Positions 6,858 through 14,625 are shown, counted from the first letter of the stretch. The stretch: 16,272 nt of DNA from an uncultured Fusibacter sp. (GCA_937958285.1 CALFXQ010000251.1:1-16272), one strand, 5' to 3'. Notes: generated from the letters alone by a model not told the origin. Program-made: numbers and translations.

Positions 6858-7296
6858 AAATAAAGAACATCATATGTTGTGTGTGGGTGGCGTCTTGATA
6901 TGCTTCAATAAGCACATTTAGCGTCACGGACTTTAAATGCGCGGCAATCTTCAAATCTAAAGGCTGCCAAAGCATTGAATCTACCACTTGATCGGCCGCG
7001 TCTAAAACGGCATTAACATCGCTCTCCGAAAACGTATCGCAACCTTCTAAGGCTGTAATAATCTCGTACAACGATGTTTTATCTGGCGCTATGGCCAAAA
7101 GATACCCACCTTGAGGTCCTTTTACACTTTTAACAAGACCCGACTTTCTCAGTTGCGCAAAGACTTGTTCTAAATAGCGTTCCGAGATATTTTGGCGCTC
7201 AGCGATCGCCTTTAATGCAACGTGATCTGTTGAACTGTGAATCGCCAAATCAATGAGTGCTTTAATCCCATATCGTGCTTTAGTAGATATTTTCAT
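6856..7296 (-). CDS. Rrf2-family transcriptional regulator, CymR-like
   Basis: DNA-binding regulator of 146 residues. The N-terminal winged helix-turn-helix is typical of Rrf2 (MKISTKARYGIKALIDLA, then LKAIAERQNISERYLEQVFAQLRKSGLVKSVKGPQGGYLLA, about 28-69). IscR and NsrR carry three cysteines for a cluster; here the only Cys is Cys86, so an Fe-S cluster of the IscR type is not expected and a CymR-like cysteine-metabolism regulator is the best fit. Location next to cysK and the shared operator support this. Its promoter contains the same operator, so it probably represses itself. A weak AAGG ribosome site precedes the ATG by 9 nt. The C-terminal tail THTQHMMFFI is unusual and runs into the hairpin. 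The name cymR is plausible but unproven. Confidence 0.88.
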   Translation of the reverse strand: MKISTKARYGIKALIDLAIHSSTDHVALKAIAERQNISERYLEQVFAQLRKSGLVKSVKGPQGGYLLAIAPDKTSLYEIITALEGCDTFSESDVNAVLDAADQVVDSMLWQPLDLKIAAHLKSVTLNVLIEAYQDATHTQHMMFFI

Positions 7297-7328
7297 TGTC
7301 TTAACCTTATCCTATCGGAATTAAGTAC

Positions 7329-7357
7329 AATATATCACAGTAAACCTATCGGGTCAA
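7329..7357 (-). promoter_or_regulatory. Promoter of the Rrf2 regulator gene
   Basis: On the minus strand TTGACC (7352-7357), a 17-bp spacer and TATATT (7329-7334) form a strong promoter. The -35 lies inside the ACCTAT/ATAGGT operator. The promoter begins immediately after the stop of the upstream ZIP gene. Confidence 0.75.
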
Positions 7358-7362
7358 TAGGT
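7344..7362. promoter_or_regulatory. Rrf2-regulator operator at its own promoter
   Basis: ACCTAT-N7-ATAGGT, nearly the same as the cysK site. It covers the -35 box, so binding would block RNA polymerase. An extra half-site CCTATCGG occurs at 7311-7318, between the -10 and the start codon. Confidence 0.8.
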
Positions 7363-7363
7363 T

Positions 7364-8185
7364 TTATGCAAATATCACCAAACTTCCCGCCATTACCATC
7401 ATGCCTGCAATAAGTCCATAAATTGCAATGTGATGCTCGCCGTATTTTTCTGCTGTCGGTAGCAACTCATCTAGTGAAATGTAAACCATAATTCCTGCAA
7501 CCGAGGCAAAGATAAACCCGAAAATCACGTCGTTTAAAAAACTCTTTAACAACATAAAGCCAATTATGGCGCCCACGGGTTCCGATAGACCAGACAAGAA
7601 TGAGAGCTTAAAAGCCTTTCTTCGACTCCCTGTCGCATAAAATACAGGCACGGATACCGCAATACCCTCTGGTATGTTGTGAATGGCAATTGCAACTGCA
7701 ATGCTAATACCTAGCGTTGGATTTTGCAAAGCACCTAAAAATGTTGCAATTCCCTCCGGAAAGTTATGTATTGTGATGGCCAGTGCGGAAAAAAGACCCA
7801 TGCGCAAGAGCTTTTTACGGTCGCGTTGGGCAAGGCCTTCCTCCGTTAACTCTGAGACATCGTGAATTTCATGGGGGTTCTCACTCGAGGGCACGAGCTT
7901 GTCTATAATAGCGATAATGGCAATTCCCACAAAAAACGCTATTGTGGTCATTAAATAACCCATCTTTGGCCCCATTGCCGCTTCAAGTGAAACGCGTGCC
8001 TTAACAAAAATCTCCACAAGTGACACGTAGATCATCACACCGGCTGAAAATCCCAGTGCTGCTGACAAGAACTTTGTATTTGTCTTCTTGGCATAAAAGC
8101 CCATTAAACTACCAATACCTGTAGATAAACCAGCAAATAGGGTCAATCCAAAAGCAAAGGCAATTTGCTCAAAAGTATAATTCAT
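7364..8185 (-). CDS. zupT: ZIP-family divalent metal transporter (ZupT-like)
   Basis: Membrane importer of zinc and possibly iron or manganese, 273 residues, the usual size for bacterial ZupT. About eight membrane spans are visible. The two metal-binding signatures are HNFPEG (140-145) in TM4 and HNIPEG (169-174) in TM5, with SEP at 201-203 and a DELLP segment near 239-243. The TM3-TM4 loop (about 98-128) is charged, with a few His, and probably cytoplasmic. The start has AGGAGG 8 nt upstream. The promoter overlaps a Fur-box-like sequence, pointing to metal-repressed expression. Rrf2 follows on the same strand from a separate promoter. The metal preferred cannot be read from sequence. Confidence 0.93.
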   Translation of the reverse strand: MNYTFEQIAFAFGLTLFAGLSTGIGSLMGFYAKKTNTKFLSAALGFSAGVMIYVSLVEIFVKARVSLEAAMGPKMGYLMTTIAFFVGIAIIAIIDKLVPSSENPHEIHDVSELTEEGLAQRDRKKLLRMGLFSALAITIHNFPEGIATFLGALQNPTLGISIAVAIAIHNIPEGIAVSVPVFYATGSRRKAFKLSFLSGLSEPVGAIIGFMLLKSFLNDVIFGFIFASVAGIMVYISLDELLPTAEKYGEHHIAIYGLIAGMMVMAGSLVIFA

Positions 8186-8209
8186 TAATGATTCCTCCTA
8201 TATATGTGC

Positions 8210-8238
8210 AGTATATCATAATCCGAATCATTTGAGAA
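8210..8238 (-). promoter_or_regulatory. Promoter of the ZIP transporter gene
   Basis: On the minus strand TTCTCA (8233-8238), a 17-bp spacer and TATACT (8210-8215). The weak -35 is embedded in the Fur-like box. Confidence 0.55.
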
Positions 8239-8247
8239 TCATTTTCA
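8233..8247. promoter_or_regulatory. Fur-box-like operator before the ZIP gene
   Basis: TGAGAATCATTTTCA matches the Bacillus-type 7-1-7 Fur consensus TGATAATNATTATCA at 12 of 14 defined positions and is itself a near-palindrome (6 of 7 arm positions). It covers the -35 of the ZIP promoter and ends just before the stop of the upstream exonuclease gene. Zur and PerR boxes are related, so which Fur-family protein binds is uncertain. Confidence 0.6.
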
Positions 8248-8248
8248 A

Positions 8249-9010
8249 TCACTCTTTATTCAACAAATGCAGCACAACAGGACAATGATCGCTACCTAAT
8301 ACATAATCGTGGATTTCTGCATCCACCAGTCTATCATTCAACATATCTGAAACCACAAAATAGTCAATTCTCCAGCCCACATTTTTGTCTCTTGCACCGC
8401 CGAGATACGACCACCATGTGTAAATGTCTGCTCGGTCTGGGTAGAAGTATCTAAATGTATCTGTAAATCCTGCATCGAGTAATGTCGTCATTTTTGCGCG
8501 CTCTTCTTCTGTGAAGCCTGCATTACGCTTATTGGTTTTGGGATTTCTAAGGTCGATTTCTTTATGTGCAACGTTTAGATCTCCACAAAGCACCACAGGT
8601 TTGTTCGCTTCGAGTCCCTTGAGAAACCCTCTAAAATCATCTTCCCACTTTTGGCGATACTCGAGTCTTTCGAGCTCACGCTTGGAATTGGGCGTATAAC
8701 AAGTGACTACATAATATGTGTCGTATTCTGCTGTAATCACGCGACCTTCTTGATCGTGTTCTTCAATCCCTATGCCGTATTGTACGGAAATAGGCTCTTT
8801 TTTAGAGAAGATCGCAGTTCCCGAATACCCTTTTTTTACTGCTGCATGCCAGTATTGATGGTATCCTGGCAAGTCGATGGTCACCTGCCCTACTTGACAT
8901 TTTGTTTCTTGTAGGCAAAAAACATCTGCCTCTTGAGCGAAAAAATAATCTAAAAAACCCTTTTCTAAGCAAGCGCGAATGCCATTTACATTCCACGATA
9001 TCAATTTCAT
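8249..9010 (-). CDS. xth: Exodeoxyribonuclease III / AP endonuclease
   Basis: Base-excision repair nuclease that cuts 5' of abasic sites and removes 3' blocking groups. It has 253 residues, normal for the ExoIII/ExoA family. Active-site residues are visible: N7 in SWNVNG, metal-binding E35 in LQETK, Y105 in CYTPNS, D144 and N146 in GDLNVAH, D216 in WRIDYF, and the catalytic D241-H242 pair in GSDHCPV. GAGGAGG is placed 5 nt before the ATG. The gene is separated by 63 bp from the LysRS-like gene upstream on the same strand, without an obvious terminator, so some read-through is possible. Confidence 0.96.
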   Translation of the reverse strand: MKLISWNVNGIRACLEKGFLDYFFAQEADVFCLQETKCQVGQVTIDLPGYHQYWHAAVKKGYSGTAIFSKKEPISVQYGIGIEEHDQEGRVITAEYDTYYVVTCYTPNSKRELERLEYRQKWEDDFRGFLKGLEANKPVVLCGDLNVAHKEIDLRNPKTNKRNAGFTEEERAKMTTLLDAGFTDTFRYFYPDRADIYTWWSYLGGARDKNVGWRIDYFVVSDMLNDRLVDAEIHDYVLGSDHCPVVLHLLNKE

Positions 9011-9073
9011 ACATGCCTCCTCGTATTACAACACACTTACTGTCAGTTTATCACAGGCTTTGGCGTGAGGCAA

Positions 9074-10633
9074 TTACCTGACTGTGCCCGCTAAAAGGCG
9101 ATAAGCTTGCTGAGTACCCATTAAGTCGATGAGCAAAGGAAGTTTTGGACCCTGATTCTTGGAGATTAGCAAATGATAGATTGCCTCGAAAAGTTGGTGT
9201 TGTTGGCGTTTTGTGGCGTGAATGTCTTGACTTTTACATATTTCTGCCACCGCTTGCACCCACGCTTCGCCATCGCTTTCAGGGCTCAGCGTGCTCAGTA
9301 AAACTTTGAGCTTGAGCTTTATGGCATCAGAAAGGCTTACGTAGTAAGCGCGGTTAAAGGCTCGGTTGATCCTTGCGGCGCGCTCAGGATGCCAATGGGT
9401 AATCCAGTAGTGCACCCGCTCACAGGTCTGCTGATATTCTGCATCCATAACGCCTTCGAGTTGATCGCCCAAAAGCTCTTTGCTAAGCGTCAGATCGTGA
9501 TCCACTAATGGGAGCACGTTGCCAATGGCCGCATATGGGGCAAAATACGTAGGTGTTTGAGGCAATAAGCAAAGCTCTACAGCAAATCGTTGGTCGTCTC
9601 TTGTCAGTGTTCCTTCGCGGTATTGGCGATAAAGCCTTTCAAATGTCGCATGGTACTTTGCGACATCGTCATCAAGTGAAATGGTAATAGGCGCATGAGG
9701 TTGATAATTGAGAAACATAGATAGGATCACTTCTGGTCTAAAGCCTTGCATCAGTAACTCTGGCGTCATCTCATTCAGCATGATTCCTTCACGCGTCTTA
9801 AATGCTATACTTTCGTAAGGGGTGTAAGCCGGTGCCATGTAGTTGAAGATCTCTCTCGATACCACCGATGAAATATTGTAACTGCCCGACAGTGCTGAAT
9901 GATTGCGACCTCCGGGTTCATAGACAACCTGTTCTTCGCGCCACCGCATGGGCCAGTCCACTTTCCAAATCAACTTAATGGTCGTTGCTTCTCGTACGGA
10001 TTGCGCCCCTTCAAAGTTACATTTGCAGGTATAATACAGCATTCGCGCACCTTCGTCGTAGGCATTTACGTGGGTATGATCCTTTCCGCAGCGCTCACAG
10101 TAGAGATTGACGGGATAAAAATCATGACGCGCTTGGGGCGTCGCGCCATTGGCGTTAAAGGATTGCAGAATATCGTAGATGCGGTGGCGGTTTACCAAGG
10201 CTAGATGTACGCCTTCTCGATAGCGTCCACTTTGATATTGCTGGGTCTGATAGAGAAAGTCCACTTCGATTCCAAAGGTTCTTAGCGTGTTTTCGAGAGT
10301 GGTTTCAATATGCGCTGCATAAGAGGCGCAGCAGCCATTAGGATCTGGAATCGCAGAATACGGCATGCCTATATAGCGCTCATAACTAGGGTCCAAGCCA
10401 TCAGGCACACTTCTAAAGCGGTCAAAGTCATCCCACGAGAAAATAAAGCGCGTTTTTTTGCCAAGGGCCTTCAAAGCACACACCACAAAATATGTGGTGA
10501 TAATTTCTCTAAAATTTGACATTGTATAGGCCTTAGATGGACTAATGCCCGCGGCCAAGACAAAAGTATCTAAGTTTGGATGTGCGGCGACAAGCGCCTG
10601 TGCTGTACGTTGTGCCCAATGAACTCCTTGCAT
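9074..10633 (-). CDS. Class I lysyl-tRNA synthetase-like protein lacking HIGH and KMSKS motifs
   Basis: A 519-residue protein that follows class I LysRS from end to end: N-terminal VHWA, Rossmann fold with TRFIFSWDDFDRFR (61-74) and YIGMPYSAIPDPNGC (87-101), a Cys4 zinc ribbon (C179, C182, C203, C205), the KVDWPMRW core (224-231), EPGGRNH (239-245), and an alpha-helical anticodon-binding C-terminus. The catalytic signatures are missing. Where the family has GISPSGxxHIGNFRE this has GISPSKAYTMSNFRE (29-43; His to Thr, Gly to Ser). The KMSKS loop is replaced by a shorter stretch near 279-289 with no KMSSS, and the usual Asp of G(K/R)DH is Asn244. It is therefore probably inactive in lysine activation, or altered. 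I use ATG 10633, because an in-frame GTG at 10642 falls within the ribosome site. A T-box leader precedes it. Confidence 0.85.
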   Translation of the reverse strand: MQGVHWAQRTAQALVAAHPNLDTFVLAAGISPSKAYTMSNFREIITTYFVVCALKALGKKTRFIFSWDDFDRFRSVPDGLDPSYERYIGMPYSAIPDPNGCCASYAAHIETTLENTLRTFGIEVDFLYQTQQYQSGRYREGVHLALVNRHRIYDILQSFNANGATPQARHDFYPVNLYCERCGKDHTHVNAYDEGARMLYYTCKCNFEGAQSVREATTIKLIWKVDWPMRWREEQVVYEPGGRNHSALSGSYNISSVVSREIFNYMAPAYTPYESIAFKTREGIMLNEMTPELLMQGFRPEVILSMFLNYQPHAPITISLDDDVAKYHATFERLYRQYREGTLTRDDQRFAVELCLLPQTPTYFAPYAAIGNVLPLVDHDLTLSKELLGDQLEGVMDAEYQQTCERVHYWITHWHPERAARINRAFNRAYYVSLSDAIKLKLKVLLSTLSPESDGEAWVQAVAEICKSQDIHATKRQQHQLFEAIYHLLISKNQGPKLPLLIDLMGTQQAYRLLAGTVR

Positions 10634-10652
10634 AATAACCACCTTCCGTTAT

Positions 10653-10694
10653 AAAAAAAATCCCGCTCTCAAGTCTTTCGACTTGAGGGCGAGA
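10653..10694 (-). terminator. T-box regulated terminator
   Basis: Long stem (10661-10675 with 10680-10694, CTCAAGTC/GACTTGAG core) closed by a tetraloop, followed on the minus strand by eight T residues. It competes with the antiterminator that contains the T-box sequence. Confidence 0.9.
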
Positions 10695-10964
10695 TTTATA
10701 TCCGCGTTACCACCTCAGTTTGCACTTATGTCACCATAAGGGCCTTTTTAGGTACGGTTTAAAACGATACCTTAGCTCGTTAACGGGAGCACCCGTCGGC
10801 ATATCAAAGGCCTGGCCTTATCCTGCCGCAGCTCAGAGGCTTTGTTCACACCTGGGTTCAACATGCCTTTTCAGCTACCGGCACTCTCTATTGATGAACG
10901 TCTGGGTTACTCTTCTCTTCACAGCCATTTTAATTATTTAAAAGCCACTGCTGTACTAAATTAT
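10653..10964 (-). promoter_or_regulatory. T-box leader (apparent tRNA-Lys specificity)
   Basis: The leader has the full T-box order. A long Stem I region (about 10831-10950 on the minus strand) carries the usual AGAGAG and CTCTGAGC elements. The specifier triplet by alignment to XXX-ACC-TTTGAG is AAA (Lys, complement at 10841-10843), followed by GCC-TCTGAGC. The antiterminator T-box sequence GAGGTGGTAACGCGG follows (10702-10715), then an intrinsic terminator. TGGT in the bulge pairs with an ACCA tRNA end. Uncharged tRNA-Lys should favour read-through into the LysRS-like gene. The specifier was placed by eye, so AAA is likely, not certain. Confidence 0.88.
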
Positions 10965-10968
10965 ATTC

Positions 10969-10996
10969 AGTATAAACAATAGCAAATAAAAGTCAA
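10969..10996 (-). promoter_or_regulatory. Promoter of the T-box/LysRS-like unit
   Basis: On the minus strand TTGACT (10991-10996), a 16-bp spacer and TATACT (10969-10974). A TATAAT at about 10961-10966 has no matching -35. The start near 10962 agrees with the beginning of Stem I. Confidence 0.65.
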
Positions 10997-11023
10997 GTTT
11001 ATATGAATAATTGCCCTGATATT

Positions 11024-11422
11024 CTATTCAAATATCACTTCTATAGACATGTCTGCAACATTTGAAAGGGTTTGATAAATTGAACAATACTCCCCTGCCA
11101 AATTAGCCGCCTCTATATAGTGCTTTTCTTTGCCTTCTATTGCCCCGCGAATGCGCATTTCTACTTGGCACCACTGAAGCGTTGTGGGGATTTCTGTGCG
11201 CTTTTCACCTTTTACTTCGAGCTCACACGTCGCAAAAGTCAGGCGCTTCTTCTCGATAACACCTAAGAATGTGGCATACAAGCATGAAGACAAGGCACCG
11301 AGTAACATATCGTATGGCGCAAGTCTTCCTTCGCCTGATCCTATGTCTACGCGGGCTCTTCCAGTGACCAGCTCACCAGTAAAATCGTTATTAAACGGGG
11401 TTTTTACACTAATTACAGCCAT
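11024..11422 (-). CDS. OsmC/Ohr-superfamily protein
   Basis: Cytoplasmic OsmC-fold protein of 132 residues. Family members reduce organic peroxides with a pair of cysteines; here these would be Cys47 in GALSSCLYATF and Cys113 in GEYCSIYQTL, both in the expected helices. The segment LAPYDMLLGALSSC is typical. It is closer in outline to the YhfA-like branch than to classical Ohr, and some of those members lack a proven peroxidase role. The ATG at 11420-11422 is preferred because GGAGG is 5 nt upstream; another in-frame ATG is at 11452. It has its own promoter and is divergent from the GPH transporter gene. No terminator is visible between its stop and the T-box promoter. Confidence 0.88.
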   Translation of the reverse strand: MAVISVKTPFNNDFTGELVTGRARVDIGSGEGRLAPYDMLLGALSSCLYATFLGVIEKKRLTFATCELEVKGEKRTEIPTTLQWCQVEMRIRGAIEGKEKHYIEAANLAGEYCSIYQTLSNVADMSIEVIFE

Positions 11423-11484
11423 TATGTCCTCCACTATATGTGCGTTTAGCATTAACTTTGTGCATAATCTGACACCTAATTTCT

Positions 11485-11513
11485 ATTATACGAAGGCTTT
11501 AGTAAAATCACAA
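11485..11513 (-). promoter_or_regulatory. Promoter of the OsmC-family gene
   Basis: On the minus strand TTGTGA (11508-11513), a 17-bp spacer and a perfect TATAAT (11485-11490). The leader is about 55-60 nt. Confidence 0.65.
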
Positions 11514-11598
11514 CAGGATTCACATTTGCGTGCTATATAAATATGGAATTTCATGTTAATCTAAGACAAAGATAAAAACATGGTCAAAGGAGACTTTT

Positions 11599-13020
11599 AT
11601 GGATATCGCAAAATCATCTGTCAGTAAACAGCAAGTCTGGGGATATGGTCTCGGAAACTTTGGCTTTGGTGTTATCTTTCAAATAGTAGCCACCTATTTT
11701 GTCTTTTATGCCACTGCCGTTCTTGGCTTATCGGGTACAATTATTGGATCAATTATTGGTCTTGGTGTGATCTGGGATGCGATTTCTGACCCCATTATGG
11801 GTTATATTTCAGACTTTACACAAAATCGGCGCTTTGGGAGACGGCACCTCTACTTGTGGATCGGCGGCCTTGCCACTGGCCTGACGAACTTTATACTCTG
11901 GAATTTAAGCCCTCAAATGCCCGAGTGGCTGCTCTTTGTGACCATGGCTGTGACTCTGCTCTTTTTAAAAACGGCTACAACCATTTACGGCACGCCTTAT
12001 TCTGCCCTAGGCGCCGAACTCACCCACGACCACGCTGAGCGCACAAAGGTACAGTCTATTCGCATGGTTTGTTTTATGCTCGGGATTTTCTTTGCCACAG
12101 CAGTGGGCATGCTCTTATTTTTTAGAGCGACGGAGGCCTATCCACAAGGTCAATTGAATCCTATGGGATACCGCACCATGAGTATTGTCACCACTGCCAT
12201 TGTGCTCATCACGAGCTTAATCTCGATTCTCAGCACCCAGCACATGATCCCCTACCTCAACAGCCGTAGCAATCAAGGTGAAGAAGCAGGCATTGGCAGC
12301 TTCTTTCGCCTACTGTTTAAAGCCTTTCGTCACGACAACCTCCGTGCAGTAGTTCTCGGCTATCTTTTTACAAACTTGGCCAGTGCACTTCTCAGCACTA
12401 TCGGGCTTCACGTCTACACCTACACCTTCAAAATGAATAACACCACCATCGCCCTCTTTGCGGGTGGTCAGCTCTTAATTGCCGTGCTCAGCCAGCCTCT
12501 GTGGCTCTGGCTAAACAAGCACCAAGACAAGGTGGTATCAATACGCTATGGACTTATGCTCTCCATGGCTGCAAGCATTTACTTTGTAGTATGCGTACTC
12601 ACAAAATCCTTCATTATCGAACACCTCTGGATTTTGACGCCCTTCATCATTGTCGGGGGCATCGGCTCTGGTGGTCTCTTTACTCTACCTCAGGCCATGG
12701 TAGCAGACACTGTCGACGAAAACGCCCTCGCCAGCGGCACACGCCAAGAAGGCATCTACTACGGCACCATGACACTCACCTACAAACTCTCTCAGTCTCT
12801 TGCCATTTTATTCATTGGCATGTTAGTGGACTTCGTAGGCTTCGACAGCAGCCTTGCCGTCCAAAAAGACTTCACCACCCTAAGTCTTGGACTCTTCTTG
12901 GGCATTGGCAACCTCGTCGCCTTTATCGGTGCATTCATCTTTTATAGTCGCTATAAAATCACCAGAGAACGACTCCACCACATCCACCAAACGCTTTTAC
13001 AACGGGATCACACCCTGTAA
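11599..13020 (+). CDS. GPH-family (MelB-like) cation-coupled symporter
   Basis: Twelve-span major facilitator superfamily transporter of the glycoside-pentoside-hexuronide:cation symporter family, 473 residues. TM2 contains WDAISDPIMGYISD (59-72), whose D60 and D64 match the cation-binding Asp pair of MelB. It is followed by the loop TQNRRFGRRHLYLW. The PYSALGAELTHDHAERT segment (134-150) and the C-terminal MVADTVDENALASGTRQEGIYYG are family hallmarks. The start has AAAGGAG 6-7 nt upstream. The SelO gene begins 21 bp after the stop, so the pair is likely an operon; a single clear promoter could not be assigned in the 60 bp before the start. The substrate is unknown: no sugar-catabolic gene is nearby, so a sugar role should not be assumed. 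Confidence 0.9.
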   Translation: MDIAKSSVSKQQVWGYGLGNFGFGVIFQIVATYFVFYATAVLGLSGTIIGSIIGLGVIWDAISDPIMGYISDFTQNRRFGRRHLYLWIGGLATGLTNFILWNLSPQMPEWLLFVTMAVTLLFLKTATTIYGTPYSALGAELTHDHAERTKVQSIRMVCFMLGIFFATAVGMLLFFRATEAYPQGQLNPMGYRTMSIVTTAIVLITSLISILSTQHMIPYLNSRSNQGEEAGIGSFFRLLFKAFRHDNLRAVVLGYLFTNLASALLSTIGLHVYTYTFKMNNTTIALFAGGQLLIAVLSQPLWLWLNKHQDKVVSIRYGLMLSMAASIYFVVCVLTKSFIIEHLWILTPFIIVGGIGSGGLFTLPQAMVADTVDENALASGTRQEGIYYGTMTLTYKLSQSLAILFIGMLVDFVGFDSSLAVQKDFTTLSLGLFLGIGNLVAFIGAFIFYSRYKITRERLHHIHQTLLQRDHTL

Positions 13021-13041
13021 AGCACAAGGAGGTTTACCCCT

Positions 13042-14580
13042 ATGCCCTTTATTTTCGACAATTCCTACCTCAAGCTATCAAACGCTTTTTATGCGTCGGC
13101 CAAGGGTCAACGTACCCCCAAATGTGAATATGCTATTCTAAATCGCGATTTAGCCAGCAGCTTGGGCATTTCTTTAGAGGCTCTCGAGAGCGAAATTGCG
13201 CTAAATATACTCTCTGGCAATACACTTTTAGAAAATGCCGCCAATATTGCCATGGCCTATGCTGGCCATCAGTTTGGCTATTTTACTATGCTTGGCGATG
13301 GCAGGGCCATGCTACTTGGCGAAGTCATCACAGCTAATGGCACTCGAAAAGACCTACACTTAAAAGGATCTGGTCCTACAGCTTATTCAAGACGTGGCGA
13401 CGGTAAAGCCGCACTGGGGCCAATGCTCAGAGAATATCTCATTAGTGAGGCCATTCACGCCCTTAATATCCCCACAAGTCGTTCACTTGCTGTGATTTCC
13501 ACAGGGGAGTACATTCAAAGAGAGCAGCCGCAAAAGGGTGCTGTTCTTTGTCGCGTCGCGCAAAGTCATCTACGCGTAGGCACTTTTCAGTATGCCGCTG
13601 CACTGAGTGCAGAACAGCCAGAATACGCGCACCTGCTAAAGGAACTTGCCGACTACGCCATTTGGCGCCACCCGGCATTTCATCCGCAAACACCTGATAG
13701 CAAAGGCGACATTTCAAAAGTTGTTTCCGACCAATCAAATCCATATCTCAATTTCTATACTCAAATTGTAAATCGCCAAGCCCTATTAGTCGCAAAATGG
13801 CAATCTGTAGGATTTATCCACGGAGTGCTAAACACCGACAATACTGCAATCTCTGGTGAAACCATCGACTATGGTCCATGTGCGTTTATGGATGTGTATC
13901 ATCCCCAAACGGTCTTTAGCAGCATCGATCATCAGGGGCGATATGCCTACAACAATCAGCCAAATATGGTGGGCTGGAATTTGGCACGCCTCGCGGAGGC
14001 ATTGATGCCGCTTTTTGATTCAAATCAAGATCAGGCAAGAAAACTGGCTGAATTGGCAATTAACAGCTATATTAAAAACTACGAATCCCACTATCATCAA
14101 ATTTTTTGCGAAAAACTCGGCATAAGCAGTGGCCCAGAGCACCATGAGACTTCTAAATCCATCATTGAAACGTTCTTGAATCTCTTGCAAGTCAACAAAC
14201 TGGATTTTACTGAAAGTTTTGTTTGGTTGACCCTAGTCGCAAATAACGACCCGCGTCGCGACAGCATAAATGCGAGATATCAAACACTTCATCCTTGGCT
14301 AGAGACATGGTATGCACTGCGTGAAACCCAGAACATTAATATTGATGTGGCCAACAATGAGATGATGCTTGTGAATCCTTGCATGATTCCTAAGAATCAT
14401 TTAGTGGAACATGCGCTTAATGCGTGGACTGTAAATAACGACAAAGCACCGTTCTTAGAGCTACACGATCATTTAAGTGCACCATATGCCTATACTGACC
14501 AGCGCTTAGATGCACTCTTCGCAGCCAATAACAAGTCTGGTGGACGCACCCCTCAATATAAAACCTACTGTGGCACTTAA
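13042..14580 (+). CDS. selO: SelO/YdiU protein adenylyltransferase (pseudokinase fold)
   Basis: Member of the SelO family, pseudokinases that bind ATP in a flipped orientation and transfer AMP to protein hydroxyls; in E. coli this affects redox-active proteins. The protein has 512 residues. Key residues align with the studied Pseudomonas enzyme by spacing: K108 (HLKGSG), E131 (LREY), R171 (CRVAQSH), and the metal ligands N267 and D276 in HGVLNTDNTAISGETIDYG. The conserved YAGHQFGYFTMLGDGRA is at 73-89. The C-terminus ends in TYCGT with Cys510, where animal SelO has selenocysteine. AAGGAGG lies 9 nt before the ATG. It follows the GPH symporter and ends near a two-way terminator. Targets here are unknown. 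Confidence 0.95.
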   Translation: MPFIFDNSYLKLSNAFYASAKGQRTPKCEYAILNRDLASSLGISLEALESEIALNILSGNTLLENAANIAMAYAGHQFGYFTMLGDGRAMLLGEVITANGTRKDLHLKGSGPTAYSRRGDGKAALGPMLREYLISEAIHALNIPTSRSLAVISTGEYIQREQPQKGAVLCRVAQSHLRVGTFQYAAALSAEQPEYAHLLKELADYAIWRHPAFHPQTPDSKGDISKVVSDQSNPYLNFYTQIVNRQALLVAKWQSVGFIHGVLNTDNTAISGETIDYGPCAFMDVYHPQTVFSSIDHQGRYAYNNQPNMVGWNLARLAEALMPLFDSNQDQARKLAELAINSYIKNYESHYHQIFCEKLGISSGPEHHETSKSIIETFLNLLQVNKLDFTESFVWLTLVANNDPRRDSINARYQTLHPWLETWYALRETQNINIDVANNEMMLVNPCMIPKNHLVEHALNAWTVNNDKAPFLELHDHLSAPYAYTDQRLDALFAANNKSGGRTPQYKTYCGT

Positions 14581-14625
14581 GCTAAAAATTCATAGGGTAG
14601 TATCCCTATAAGGGTTCACAAAAAA

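Noticed and set aside
9011..9073. Promoter or terminator between the LysRS-like gene and xth
   Set aside because: Only weak hexamers and no stable hairpin could be seen.
10640..10642. GTG start for the LysRS-like gene
   Set aside because: The GTG lies inside the GGAAGGTGG ribosome site; the ATG at 10633 is correctly spaced.
14592..14609. ATAGGG-N6-CCCTAT hairpin after selO
   Set aside because: It is short, lacks a T tract, and stands just before a much stronger terminator, so no separate role is supported.
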